Of a DNA stretch of 64,000 nt, positions 8,371 to 16,007 are shown piece by piece. This DNA comes from Cloacimonetes bacterium UBA5614 (GTDB taxonomy: Bacteria; Cloacimonadota; Cloacimonadia; Cloacimonadales; Cloacimonadaceae). Below the pieces are notes generated by a model, which saw only the letters and a list, made by a program, of their open reading frames with translations, had not been told where the DNA came from and searched no databases. The position numbers were made by a program, and so were the translations under genes. Each line of letters begins with the position of its first letter. Position 1 is the first letter of the stretch. The stretch covers positions 248,001 to 312,000 of the forward strand of contig DIKQ01000005.1 in the NCBI GenBank assembly GCA_002424605.1, in the 5' to 3' direction.

Positions 8371-9690
8371 TCATCTGCGCTTCTCCGTCTTACTGAGGAA
8401 TGCATAGCCCAGACCCCAGGCAGACATCACAATCAGCAATCCGTCCACAGGATAGCGGTAACGCGTCAGTCCGGAGCCGATTACAAACACATGTATCAGC
8501 GTGTGCAGGATAAAAATGCAAGTAAAAAAGAGGGCGGCTGTCCTGTTTTCGCGGTAAAAAATTCCGTAGGTAAGCAGTGAAATCAGCAACAGCATACCAT
8601 AGGAGAGAATGGACATCAGGTTACGTTTGGGAGACCATTTATCAAATCTGTAGCCGGTTCCGATGTAATCGCCCCTTAGGTTTGCCACCCGCCAGAGGTC
8701 CTTGAAATGAGACAGGTATTGCCTGGATTTGGTGTAACGGAAAGGTTTCCTGACAGTTCGGATAAAATTGTACTCCTCATTACTGACGGGAGTCTTTCTG
8801 GTAACCCTGGCATTAAGCACTGTAATGGAATCAAGCTGCTCAGGCGAAAGGAACTGGTAATCCTCCGCCCTGGTGCTGAGGTCTTCCGCCTGAACCTTCA
8901 AACTGTCGGGAACCCCCAACAGCTTGTCTGTGAACGGCATCAATCTTGCCGATAAAAGCACCGGCTTATGGTAAATCTGGTAATTGCGGCTGAGCCAGGG
9001 CAGAAACAGCGCACCTGCAGCAACAATGAAAACAAGAGTGGTGCCGATGGCTTTTAAAAACTTATATTCTGCCTGCCTGCCCGCAATATAGACAAAGATA
9101 GCCAGCAGGGGAAAGTAAAAAATATACCTTTCATCAAGGTGAGCCAGCAGAGTAAAAGACAGTGCTGCCAGCAGGGCGGCGGCAAATCCCCGCCTGGTTT
9201 CTTCCGGCTTCAGCACAAAAAAGACAGTCAGCATCAGCAGAAAGGCAGTAAGAATCTCCTTGCCGGATGAATTGAGAAAGTACATAAAGGGGAAGTAAAA
9301 CGCTCCTATCAGCAGAGCGAGATTACCATTACGAAAACTCGGCGAGAGCAGGATGGTTATCCTGTAAATCACGTAAATCAGAAGAACGCTGAATAGCAGG
9401 TTGAAAGCGACCACTGCCAGCCAGTTGACGCCAAACAGCTTGAATATCAGTCCCAGATACCAACCCATCAGGGGTGCGGTGAAATTGAGGTCATTACCCT
9501 CAGGGTAGCTCGAAGTATCCTTGAAAGCCAGTCCCTGCTCCTTCACTTCCAGTCCCATCTGGTAATAGTGGTAATTATCGCCGGAGCCCTCAGCCGGCAC
9601 CTGGAAAGAGCCAACGGTCATAAAAAGATATCCCAGCCGGACAAGCAGAACAAAGGCAAGTCCCCAGAACAGAAATGAGTTTTTCCGCAT
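8371..9690 (-). CDS. membrane glycosyltransferase, GT-C / GT39-like
   Basis: A 439-aa integral membrane protein with roughly 10-11 hydrophobic segments. After the first helix (FLFWGLAFVLLVRLGYLF) comes a periplasmic loop with an acidic pair, EGSGDNYHYYQMG, as in the first loop of GT-C (PMT/ArnT-like) transferases, followed by TAPLMGWYLGLIFKLFG. GT-C enzymes use polyprenyl-phosphate sugars on the outer face of the inner membrane. A long soluble insertion of ~100 residues (about 240-340) precedes the last helices. It abuts the next gene at 9691 with no gap, and a Dol-P-mannose-synthase-like GT2 that could make its donor is encoded two genes upstream. Confidence 0.7.
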   Translation of the reverse strand: MRKNSFLFWGLAFVLLVRLGYLFMTVGSFQVPAEGSGDNYHYYQMGLEVKEQGLAFKDTSSYPEGNDLNFTAPLMGWYLGLIFKLFGVNWLAVVAFNLLFSVLLIYVIYRITILLSPSFRNGNLALLIGAFYFPFMYFLNSSGKEILTAFLLMLTVFFVLKPEETRRGFAAALLAALSFTLLAHLDERYIFYFPLLAIFVYIAGRQAEYKFLKAIGTTLVFIVAAGALFLPWLSRNYQIYHKPVLLSARLMPFTDKLLGVPDSLKVQAEDLSTRAEDYQFLSPEQLDSITVLNARVTRKTPVSNEEYNFIRTVRKPFRYTKSRQYLSHFKDLWRVANLRGDYIGTGYRFDKWSPKRNLMSILSYGMLLLISLLTYGIFYRENRTAALFFTCIFILHTLIHVFVIGSGLTRYRYPVDGLLIVMSAWGLGYAFLSKTEKRR

Positions 9691-10632
9691 CTATGCCGCC
9701 TTCCTGTCTGTCAGATGCCTGACAGCCAGCCCTATCAGGAAAAATACCGTAGCAGAGAAAAGTGAGATGATGTGGATGACCACTCCGCTCTCCAGAGCAA
9801 CCTTGCTGCCGATACCCAGCGCCACCATTCCAAGCATCCAGACGCCTTCAGTGGTTCCGATACCTGCAAAGCTCTTAATTGGGAGGATGAGCACTGCCAA
9901 ATGCAAGGACATGATGAAAAACATCTCAATGATGCTCACGCTGATGCTGAGCCGTGTCAGGATCAGCTGGAAAAACAATGCCAGAAAAGTAGTGTAGGCA
10001 AGGGTTATCAGTATCAGGTAAATCGCTTTGGCAAGAGTCAGTTCGTGCTGGAAGCTGTAAACAATGCTGTCTTTCAGGCCGGTCAGCTTAGCGATAAGCT
10101 TCTTCATCAGCGGTAACTTGCTCAGGTTTGATTTCCAGAGCAGGAACAGCATCCCGGGAATTGCCGTCAGTACTATGATGCCGGTGACAATCCTGGAAAA
10201 ATTAAGGTCAAGCTGGCTGAAGCCGTGAAAGACATAGAATACTGACGTCAGGAACAGTGCCAGCATGACTAGAACGCCGACCAGCCGGGTTATCAGCAAT
10301 ACGGAAAATGAACGCGTCTTTGAGACAAACCTGCTCAGCATCAGAGGCAGGGACAGTTCTCCCATATTGACGGGCAGGATATTGAGATAAAAGTTATGAA
10401 TCAGGTGCGAGACCAGCAGGTATCTGAATGGCACTTCTCCGCTCAGGAATACGTTCATGGCAAGGCTTCTGAGCACATACACGCAGAAATGCAGCAACAG
10501 GCAGAGTGCCAGCGTCCACCAGCCAATGGAGAGCAGGCTCCGTCCCACATCCGAAATAGATATATTGGCGAGTATCAGAACGATAAACACCAGGGTCAGG
10601 ATGGCTATGGCAGGTTTCTGCAGCCGCTTCAT
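9691..10632 (-). CDS. lysylphosphatidylglycerol synthase-like membrane protein (UPF0104 / AglD type)
   Basis: A 313-aa protein with about eight transmembrane segments, matching the UPF0104 family (YbhN, the transmembrane part of MprF, archaeal AglD). Recognisable blocks are LRSLAMNVFLSG-x-PFRYLLVSHLIHNFYLNILP-x-NMGELSLPLML early on, and FAGIGTTEGVWMLGMVALG near residues 255-275. Family members transfer or flip lipid-linked groups, and in glycan loci they are often next to Dol-P-mannose-like synthases, as here (4-bp overlap with the GT2 at 10629). A role in lipid-linked sugar handling is inferred. Confidence 0.75.
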   Translation of the reverse strand: MKRLQKPAIAILTLVFIVLILANISISDVGRSLLSIGWWTLALCLLLHFCVYVLRSLAMNVFLSGEVPFRYLLVSHLIHNFYLNILPVNMGELSLPLMLSRFVSKTRSFSVLLITRLVGVLVMLALFLTSVFYVFHGFSQLDLNFSRIVTGIIVLTAIPGMLFLLWKSNLSKLPLMKKLIAKLTGLKDSIVYSFQHELTLAKAIYLILITLAYTTFLALFFQLILTRLSISVSIIEMFFIMSLHLAVLILPIKSFAGIGTTEGVWMLGMVALGIGSKVALESGVVIHIISLFSATVFFLIGLAVRHLTDRKAA

Positions 10633-11573
10633 TTCTTCTTGTTGTAATCCATGTCCATCCAGATGGCAAACAGGATGGACTGCAGGGTTATCAGCAGCGT
10701 GAACATCAGTATGGTAAGAGTGGTTTTAGGAACTTCGCCGAAGCGGTAATACATCAGGAAAAACCTGATGGTAAAAGGTATCAGGATGATAATGGTATTG
10801 AAGAATGCGAAAAGGTAAAACAGCACCAGAGGATGGAAGTCCAGGACAATATACCTCTGCCATAGACGGCGGAAAAACAGCCGGAACAGCAATCCTCCTG
10901 TCTTGAAGATGTATTTGAATAGTTTTATTTTGCTCTTTTCCCTGCCGTAAACCGGACGCACTTCGCTGTCAGTCACTTTGAAGCCCCGGATATTAAGCAT
11001 GCAGAGGATATCAGCATTATAGCCGTAACCCTTGACCATCCTCTGGATGGGGATTTGCCGCAGGACCTTGTTGCGGATGGCAGTGTAACCGCATTGGGGG
11101 TCCATCATAAAGAAATACCCGGTGGCAAACTTGGTCATGAAGGTGAGAATCGTGTTGCCTACCAGACGCAGCTTCGGCATCTTCTCATACACCTCGTGGT
11201 GCAGCAGCCGATTGCCTTTCACATAATCAAACCCTTCGTCAGTCAGCTTGTCCAGCAGTGCAGGCAAGTCGTCGGGGTCCATCTGGTTATCCCCCGCCAT
11301 TACCACTGTAATGTCATTATCTGATTCAGCGCTTGCCACATAACCGTCTATGAGCGATTGCCCCAGGCCTTTGTTTACTTCGTGGTTTATCAGCACCACC
11401 CTGCCGTCAGTACCCTGGAAATCCTGGATGCGAAAGAGGGTATCGTCCGTGCCTCCGTCATGCACTACATACATTGTGTCCACGAACTGAGGCATTCCGG
11501 AAAGGGTTTCGCTGATAAGGTCTCCCTCGTTATAGGCGGGAATGACCACGGCTATCTTGTGATTTTTATACAC
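10629..11573 (-). CDS. GT2 polyprenyl-phosphate glycosyltransferase (DPM1-like)
   Basis: A 314-aa enzyme: a GT-A catalytic domain (residues 1-230) then two hydrophobic segments at the C terminus. Motifs include IAVVIPAYNEGDLISETL, VVHDGGTDDT, the metal site VVMAGDNQMDPDDLPALL (DXD-like), and GYGYNADILCMLNIRGFKV. Relatives load a sugar from an NDP-sugar onto polyprenyl phosphate at the cytoplasmic face. Together with the UPF0104 protein and the GT-C protein downstream it forms a plausible lipid-linked-sugar branch: synthesis, handling, periplasmic transfer. It starts directly after the epimerase stop. Confidence 0.85.
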   Translation of the reverse strand: MYKNHKIAVVIPAYNEGDLISETLSGMPQFVDTMYVVHDGGTDDTLFRIQDFQGTDGRVVLINHEVNKGLGQSLIDGYVASAESDNDITVVMAGDNQMDPDDLPALLDKLTDEGFDYVKGNRLLHHEVYEKMPKLRLVGNTILTFMTKFATGYFFMMDPQCGYTAIRNKVLRQIPIQRMVKGYGYNADILCMLNIRGFKVTDSEVRPVYGREKSKIKLFKYIFKTGGLLFRLFFRRLWQRYIVLDFHPLVLFYLFAFFNTIIILIPFTIRFFLMYYRFGEVPKTTLTILMFTLLITLQSILFAIWMDMDYNKKK

Positions 11574-12554
11574 CTAAAAACCGCCTTTTCTGGAGTAATA
11601 GTCTTGCGCCCACCTGACTGTCTGCTGCAGCCCTGCCTGAAAATCCGTGATAAAATCCATGCCGAAGTCCCGTCGGATTTTGCTGTTATCGATGTCAAAG
11701 ACCTTTATGTCGCCGGGCATCCAATCCTTGTATTCCAGGGGATGGTCAGGTTTTCCGAGAATGTTGCAGACATAACGGTAAAGCTCTTCAATGGTGACCT
11801 TGATGCCTGAGGCGCAGTTGTAAACTTCGCCATCAGTTTCTTCCAGCATAGCTGCCAGCAGATTGGCTTTTACCACATCCTTCACATATGTGAAAGACCT
11901 CTGCTGAGTGCCGTCCCCATAGATATAGACAGGCTTTCCTTCCATGATGCGCCGGGTGAAGATGGTGACCACTCCCCCCACGTCACTGGATTCCTGCCGG
12001 GGACCATACACGTGAAAATAGCGCAGGATGGCAACCTTGAGCCCATAGAGATGATGGAACGCCCGCACATATTTCTCGCCCGCCAGCTTGCTGACCCCGT
12101 AATATGACGTGGGATTGAGCTGATGGCACTCATCCTGGGGCATATATTCCGCTTCTCCGTAAACCGAACCGGTCGAGGCGTGCACAAACTTTTTCACTCC
12201 GTGCTTCACCGCCAGTTCCAGCAGGTTAAAGGTTCCCTTGGCGTTTATTTCCAGGTCCAGGCGGGGATTGTTGAGGCAGATTGTTTTCTTTGACGCTGCC
12301 TGGTGAAAGACCACCTCCACTCCGGGGAACAAAGCATCCAATCCTTCAAAATCCAGCACATCGCACTGAACTTCATGGAAATGCGGATATTTCTTCAGAT
12401 GTTCCAGGTTTTCCTTTTTCCCGGCGAAGTAATTGTCCACGCTGACAGTTTCAATTCCGTTCGTTACCAGCTCTTCCACAATGTGGCTGCCTATGAAACC
12501 GGCACCCCCCGTAACCAGAGCTTTTTTGAAGGGAAACTTTGCAAAATCAATCAT
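11574..12554 (-). CDS. NAD-dependent sugar epimerase/dehydratase (UDP-glucose 4-epimerase-like)
   Basis: A 326-aa extended short-chain dehydrogenase. Rossmann motif ALVTGGAGFIGSHIVEEL at residues ~13-30, the ASTGSVYGEA block, and the catalytic YYGVSKLAGEKYV (Tyr-x3-Lys) followed by LKVAILRYFHVYGPRQ, all typical of GalE/WbpP-like epimerases. Expected reaction: NAD-dependent epimerisation at C4 of a UDP-hexose (or a related dehydratase reaction). First gene of the uninterrupted minus-strand polysaccharide run; a 49-bp gap separates it from the lipoprotein gene upstream. The substrate cannot be fixed from sequence alone. Confidence 0.85.
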   Translation of the reverse strand: MIDFAKFPFKKALVTGGAGFIGSHIVEELVTNGIETVSVDNYFAGKKENLEHLKKYPHFHEVQCDVLDFEGLDALFPGVEVVFHQAASKKTICLNNPRLDLEINAKGTFNLLELAVKHGVKKFVHASTGSVYGEAEYMPQDECHQLNPTSYYGVSKLAGEKYVRAFHHLYGLKVAILRYFHVYGPRQESSDVGGVVTIFTRRIMEGKPVYIYGDGTQQRSFTYVKDVVKANLLAAMLEETDGEVYNCASGIKVTIEELYRYVCNILGKPDHPLEYKDWMPGDIKVFDIDNSKIRRDFGMDFITDFQAGLQQTVRWAQDYYSRKGGF

Positions 12555-12603
12555 TTATTCTCCAAAATCATTAATTCATCATTGGATAATGCCGGCAGGA
12601 AAC

Positions 12604-14190
12604 TCAGTTGGATGAAACCCCCGCACCGGATACCGGCACAGTTCTGTAGGGACTGAAGACCACTTCCGCCCAGATGGTGTATTCCGGATGCACCGGGTCG
12701 GGAGCCGGCAGGTCATAGTAATCGTATATCAGTTGCTGTATGGTGCTGGAATTGGCAGTGCCCCAGTAGTTGTTTGACGCGTTCATCTGGATAAGCTGGA
12801 CGGTATTGAAAACCGCCGTGCTGATGACAGCATAATTGGAGCAGTAGAAGTTGTTAAAGTTTGCCGTAAACCAGGACTGGTTCCAGTTTAACTGGTGAAA
12901 GTTATGAAGCCCCACTGTGGTGTTTATCAGGCAATATTGGACATTGGTAGTGCTTCTGCCTGAAGTGGCAATCGCCCTGGCAGATTTCTCAAATGTGCAT
13001 TGCGTGATGGAGCCAGTGGTCTCATAGATGTTGTCTATATCGCTGATAGAGCTGTTGTAAAAATAGCTGTTGCTTACGTTTACGTTAGCTGAGGAATGTT
13101 GCCGGATGCCAGTGGTGCAGTCCTTGACAATCAACTGCGAGGTGGTCTGGTTCGTGCAGGCGGAGAGGCTGATTCCACCCAGTTCCGGGTCTATGGAACT
13201 GACGATATTGCTATGGGAGACCACCACACCCGTGAGCTGCTGGAATACCAGACCCGTCTTCATATGACGCACTATCATATTGGTGACGGTAAGACCCGAA
13301 TGCTTGAGATTCCAGCCCAGTTCCGTAAAGGTCGTAATGACTGAACTCAGCTGTTCGTTAGTGAATCCCGCATAGGTAGTGCAGTCTAGGTTATAAAACT
13401 TCTGGATGGAACTGGCAGTGTGCTGGGAAGTGCCATACATTCCGTAAGCCGTGGTTACCAGTACAAAGTCCTCGTCTGTATCAGGAGTCGTGATATTGGC
13501 ATAAAAGGATATCCTCTTGGCGGGATTTACCCAGACTTGGGTTCCCGGACTGAACACCACGCTACCGGTGAAGGTAAGGTTGTCCGTCACAAGATAGTTG
13601 TGACTGCCCTGAAATACGAAGTTTTCTGAGACAAATCCCGAAAGTTCGGTTACAGGATACAGAACTATCCCGCTGCGGTTTTCTGACGGGTTTCCCTGCA
13701 AAGATGGGTTTTCCCTGGATGCGGGTACTGTATTCTGGCCTTCTGCCACTGGGACATTGTACACATAGCGTACTCCCCAGCCGGCCTTGAAGACCACCAG
13801 GTTGTAGGTGCCGGGAGTAATCCTGCTAAGGGTAAAGTTTCCGGCGCCGTCTGTGGATGCAGTCAGGATGGCATTTTGCAGTCTATGGTCAAACTCCGTT
13901 CTCTGGCTTATCTGCACCCCGATATTGGTATGCCTGCCATTTATCCTGACAATGGTCGTATCCAAAGTTGCGCGGTGATAAAGCGCTACTGTCACGCCGG
14001 AATAATCCACCGGATTCAGGGCGGTATTGCCTGTGTCATTCGTCAGTGTTACTGTTCCGCTGAGGGAGCCGTATTTGGGTGAGGTGGTTTTACTGCAGCC
14101 CGTAAAGCAGAATAGGAAAACTGCCGCCAAAAGCAGAACTGCTGTAAATCGGATGTATTTGGTGCTGATTAATCGCCTGATGTCTTGCAT
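12604..14190 (-). CDS. lipoprotein with carboxypeptidase-regulatory-like and beta-helix domains
   Basis: A 528-aa exported protein. Residues 12-32 form a hydrophobic signal ending in a lipobox-like CFTGC, so it is probably a lipoprotein. Residues ~38-150 resemble a carboxypeptidase-regulatory-like beta-sandwich (SGTVTLTN ... STDGAGNFTLSRITPGTYNLVV). The remainder is Asn/Ser/Thr-rich with short repeats such as VVVSHSNIV and VNVSNSYFYNSSIS, typical of a right-handed parallel beta helix (pectate-lyase fold). It could bind or cleave a polysaccharide at the cell surface; no catalytic residues can be assigned. Its promoter should lie in the gene-poor stretch upstream. Confidence 0.72.
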   Translation of the reverse strand: MQDIRRLISTKYIRFTAVLLLAAVFLFCFTGCSKTTSPKYGSLSGTVTLTNDTGNTALNPVDYSGVTVALYHRATLDTTIVRINGRHTNIGVQISQRTEFDHRLQNAILTASTDGAGNFTLSRITPGTYNLVVFKAGWGVRYVYNVPVAEGQNTVPASRENPSLQGNPSENRSGIVLYPVTELSGFVSENFVFQGSHNYLVTDNLTFTGSVVFSPGTQVWVNPAKRISFYANITTPDTDEDFVLVTTAYGMYGTSQHTASSIQKFYNLDCTTYAGFTNEQLSSVITTFTELGWNLKHSGLTVTNMIVRHMKTGLVFQQLTGVVVSHSNIVSSIDPELGGISLSACTNQTTSQLIVKDCTTGIRQHSSANVNVSNSYFYNSSISDIDNIYETTGSITQCTFEKSARAIATSGRSTTNVQYCLINTTVGLHNFHQLNWNQSWFTANFNNFYCSNYAVISTAVFNTVQLIQMNASNNYWGTANSSTIQQLIYDYYDLPAPDPVHPEYTIWAEVVFSPYRTVPVSGAGVSSN

Positions 14191-14731
14191 GGTTTTTGTC
14201 CTTTGTTTATGGTTGGATACAGCTTCGCCGCATGACTTACAGTTATCTATCCCGTAAGTGCCTGCTGTTTATGCTCTTCAGACTAATTCAGCTATTGCGG
14301 ATAAACGGCTTAACCTCTTCCGTTTGGGCTGAATATGTCTGTCCTAAAAACATTTGGAAAGATATAAAAAGTGCGTTAATGGATGCTATCTCTATTTATA
14401 CCAATAGATTCACACTCACCGGTCATTCTCGTTGCTTCCTCAAAAACCATCCTGAATCCATTCCTTAAAAACTGGATTAAAAGACCTGTCCATAAGAGAC
14501 AAATCTTTTTTTCCTTATGTGTGAATTCTGAATATATGTCAATTCTTTTTTCTGCAATCGACCTCCCTCGTTTTTAACCCCTGTTTTTAAACTTTGCATC
14601 ACTACCGACATGATACATATCATGGTGTACAATTGAGCAGAAAAGAATTGTCTGTATCAACTAACTCTCGCCTCTATAATAAAGAGCCGAGAGAATACAA
14701 CCTAACCGAGAACTGAAGTATTATCAAGCTT
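14191..14731. other. gene-free AT-rich stretch
   Basis: About 540 bp with no ORF having a credible start, RBS or family signal. It should hold the promoter of the lipoprotein gene at 14190 but I see no convincing -35/-10 pair. There is no trace of a reverse transcriptase here, which matters because the adjacent segment resembles a DGR template. Confidence 0.6.
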
Positions 14732-14860
14732 GACTATACGAAACCCGTTTTTGTTGCGGTTATACGGATTGTAGTTATACGGGTTGTTTTTTGCTATTAT
14801 CCGGATAATTGTTGTGGTTCGTTACACGGCCGTTGTTTGCATTGTTGTTCCCAAGAACTC
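14732..14860 (-). other. Asn-codon-rich SUMF1 C-terminal-like segment, candidate DGR template repeat or relic
   Basis: Read on the minus strand, this non-ORF segment begins TCT TGG, then has an extra G, then AAC AAC AAT GCA AAC AAC, giving NNNANNGRVTNHNNYPDNS. A second frame gives NNPYNYNPYNRNKNGFRIVK ending near 14727. That is the consensus C terminus of SUMF1/C-type-lectin-fold DGR targets (W-N-rich-G-F-R). The frame is broken twice (extra G at 14850; A-run near 14795). The 3' end (14732-14746) matches the SUMF1 gene 3' end (16020-16034) at 14 of 15 bases. Either a template repeat, which need not be translated, or a decayed gene end. Confidence 0.55.
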
Positions 14861-14865
14861 AACAT

Positions 14866-14977
14866 CGGAGTGTTGAGCAACGTAGCAGTTTTGAGCAACG
14901 TAGCAGTGTTGAACAACGTACCAATGTTGAGCAACGTAGCAGTGTTGAGCAACGTAGCGCAGGACTCCGTTCCTGCG
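14866..14977. repeat. REP-like hairpin containing five 18-bp tandem units
   Basis: CGGAGT (14866-14871) and ACTCCG (14964-14969) enclose five 18-bp units of the form GTGTTGAGCAACGTAGCA (14870-14959; units 2-4 carry 1-3 changes). GCAGG (14959-14963) and CCTGC (14972-14976) form an alternative stem that competes for the same ACTCCG loop. The last 39 bp (14942-14980) are identical to 15800-15838 on the other side of the transposase gene. Confidence 0.8.
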
Positions 14978-15069
14978 AAAGGCCTTAACTTGTTATTAAA
15001 CAATCCATATCTTTATTCACTATTAACTGCAGTATTTTTTACGCAGGAATAGAGTCCTTTGCTACATAT

Positions 15070-15741
15070 TTATTCATCCGGTTTCAATTCCTCTTTGACC
15101 CATGTCCCTTTCCATTCATACCACTTACTTACCAAACCTGCTTTGACAGGATTTTCCATAACATATTCCTGATAGTGGAACAGCTCTTTTTGATCACGGA
15201 TCAAGTGGTCATAGGATTCTGATTGCCATAAGCTTCCTTTCATTTGCATATGTTTGTTTATCTGAGTTGCAGAATATTTCTTCCACGTATAAGTTATATG
15301 TGAAATCGGGAAAATAATAGCTTTGTCCTGCAGCAATGGATTGATTATGACATGAACATGATTTGGCATTATGCAGAAAGCCAGAAGCTGATACCGTACA
15401 TTATCATGATAATGCAAGGCATGGGAAATGATCTCGATACATCTATTATCGTTCAACAGGTCAGGAGTCTCCACAGAGCCAGCTATCAGTTCATCAAACC
15501 ATAAGAAAAGTTGATTGTCTTTTGACTTTAACTTAGATTCTCTTTCCCCACTGGAGAGAGTTTTTAAACTATCATTCCATTCTCTTTTGCGATTAAGGAG
15601 TTCTGACTCGATTGACTTGGGAAGAGAGAATTTGAGCCTAAATGTAATAAATACTGGTTTGTTAATATCAAAAAGGTGTGGTAAACTGCGAGAATGGTAG
15701 AAATACTTAAAATTGTCTACAGCTATTGTGTTCTTGCCCAT
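15070..15741 (-). CDS. REP-associated tyrosine transposase (RAYT, Y1/HUH type)
   Basis: A 223-aa HUH endonuclease of the TnpA_REP/IS200-like branch. The metal-binding HUH motif is in CIMPNHVHVIINP (residues ~125-137) and the catalytic Tyr lies in the helix HYQEYVMENPVKAGLV (residues ~188-203), both at the normal family spacing; GSLWQSESYDHLIRD is another family block. RAYTs nick and join single strands at REP hairpins and are usually domesticated single-copy genes. Matching hairpin arrays lie on both sides (14866-14977 and 15794-15934), as expected for its own substrate. It sits between the DGR-template-like segment and the SUMF1 gene. Confidence 0.88.
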   Translation of the reverse strand: MGKNTIAVDNFKYFYHSRSLPHLFDINKPVFITFRLKFSLPKSIESELLNRKREWNDSLKTLSSGERESKLKSKDNQLFLWFDELIAGSVETPDLLNDNRCIEIISHALHYHDNVRYQLLAFCIMPNHVHVIINPLLQDKAIIFPISHITYTWKKYSATQINKHMQMKGSLWQSESYDHLIRDQKELFHYQEYVMENPVKAGLVSKWYEWKGTWVKEELKPDE

Positions 15742-15793
15742 TGATATAAGCTATCCTTGTAGGTTATCATAATTATAATTCCTTAGCCTCAAC

Positions 15794-15835
15794 AACGGAG
15801 TGTTGAGCAACGTAGCGCAGGACTCCGTTCCTGCG
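15794..15835. repeat. REP-like hairpin, single-unit version
   Basis: AACGGAGT (15794-15801) pairs with ACTCCGTT (15822-15829) around a single GTTGAGCAACGTAGC unit; GCAGG/CCTGC (15817-15821, 15830-15834) is the alternative stem. 15800-15838 is a 39-bp exact copy of 14942-14980 in the same orientation. It lies just upstream of the RAYT start. Confidence 0.8.
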
Positions 15836-15877
15836 AAAACAACCGGACACATATCTGATTATGTATGCCTCAACAAA

Positions 15878-15934
15878 GGAGTGTTGAGCAACATTGCAGT
15901 GTTGAGCAACTCCTGTACAGGCGTCCCCGCCTGT
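15878..15934. repeat. REP-like hairpin, two-unit version plus GC hairpin
   Basis: GGAGT (15878-15882) and ACTCC (15909-15913) enclose two GTGTTGAGCAAC units, so this is a third length variant of the element beside the RAYT gene. It is followed at once by a second stem, ACAGGC/GCCTGT (15917-15922, 15929-15934) with loop GTCCCC. The rest of the gap to the SUMF1 stop shows nothing further. Confidence 0.7.
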
Positions 15935-16007
15935 GCCAACTATGTAAACTGCCCCTGACTTCATGCAGCCAGGGGCAAATATCAAATTTCAAAGCTCAAA
16001 TTTCCAG

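Noticed and set aside
14866..14959. CRISPR array
   Set aside because: The 18-bp units are directly adjacent with no spacers, and no cas gene is near.
14797..15052. Two small ORFs on opposite strands reading LLNTATLLN-type and LSNVAVLSN-type repeats
   Set aside because: They are just the 18-bp (six-codon) tandem repeat read in open frames; there is no RBS and the repeat lies in a hairpin element.
14191..15741. Complete active diversity-generating retroelement
   Set aside because: No reverse transcriptase or Avd-like gene is present in the window, and the two copies differ in length by 28 nt; only a relic or trans-acting template is tenable.
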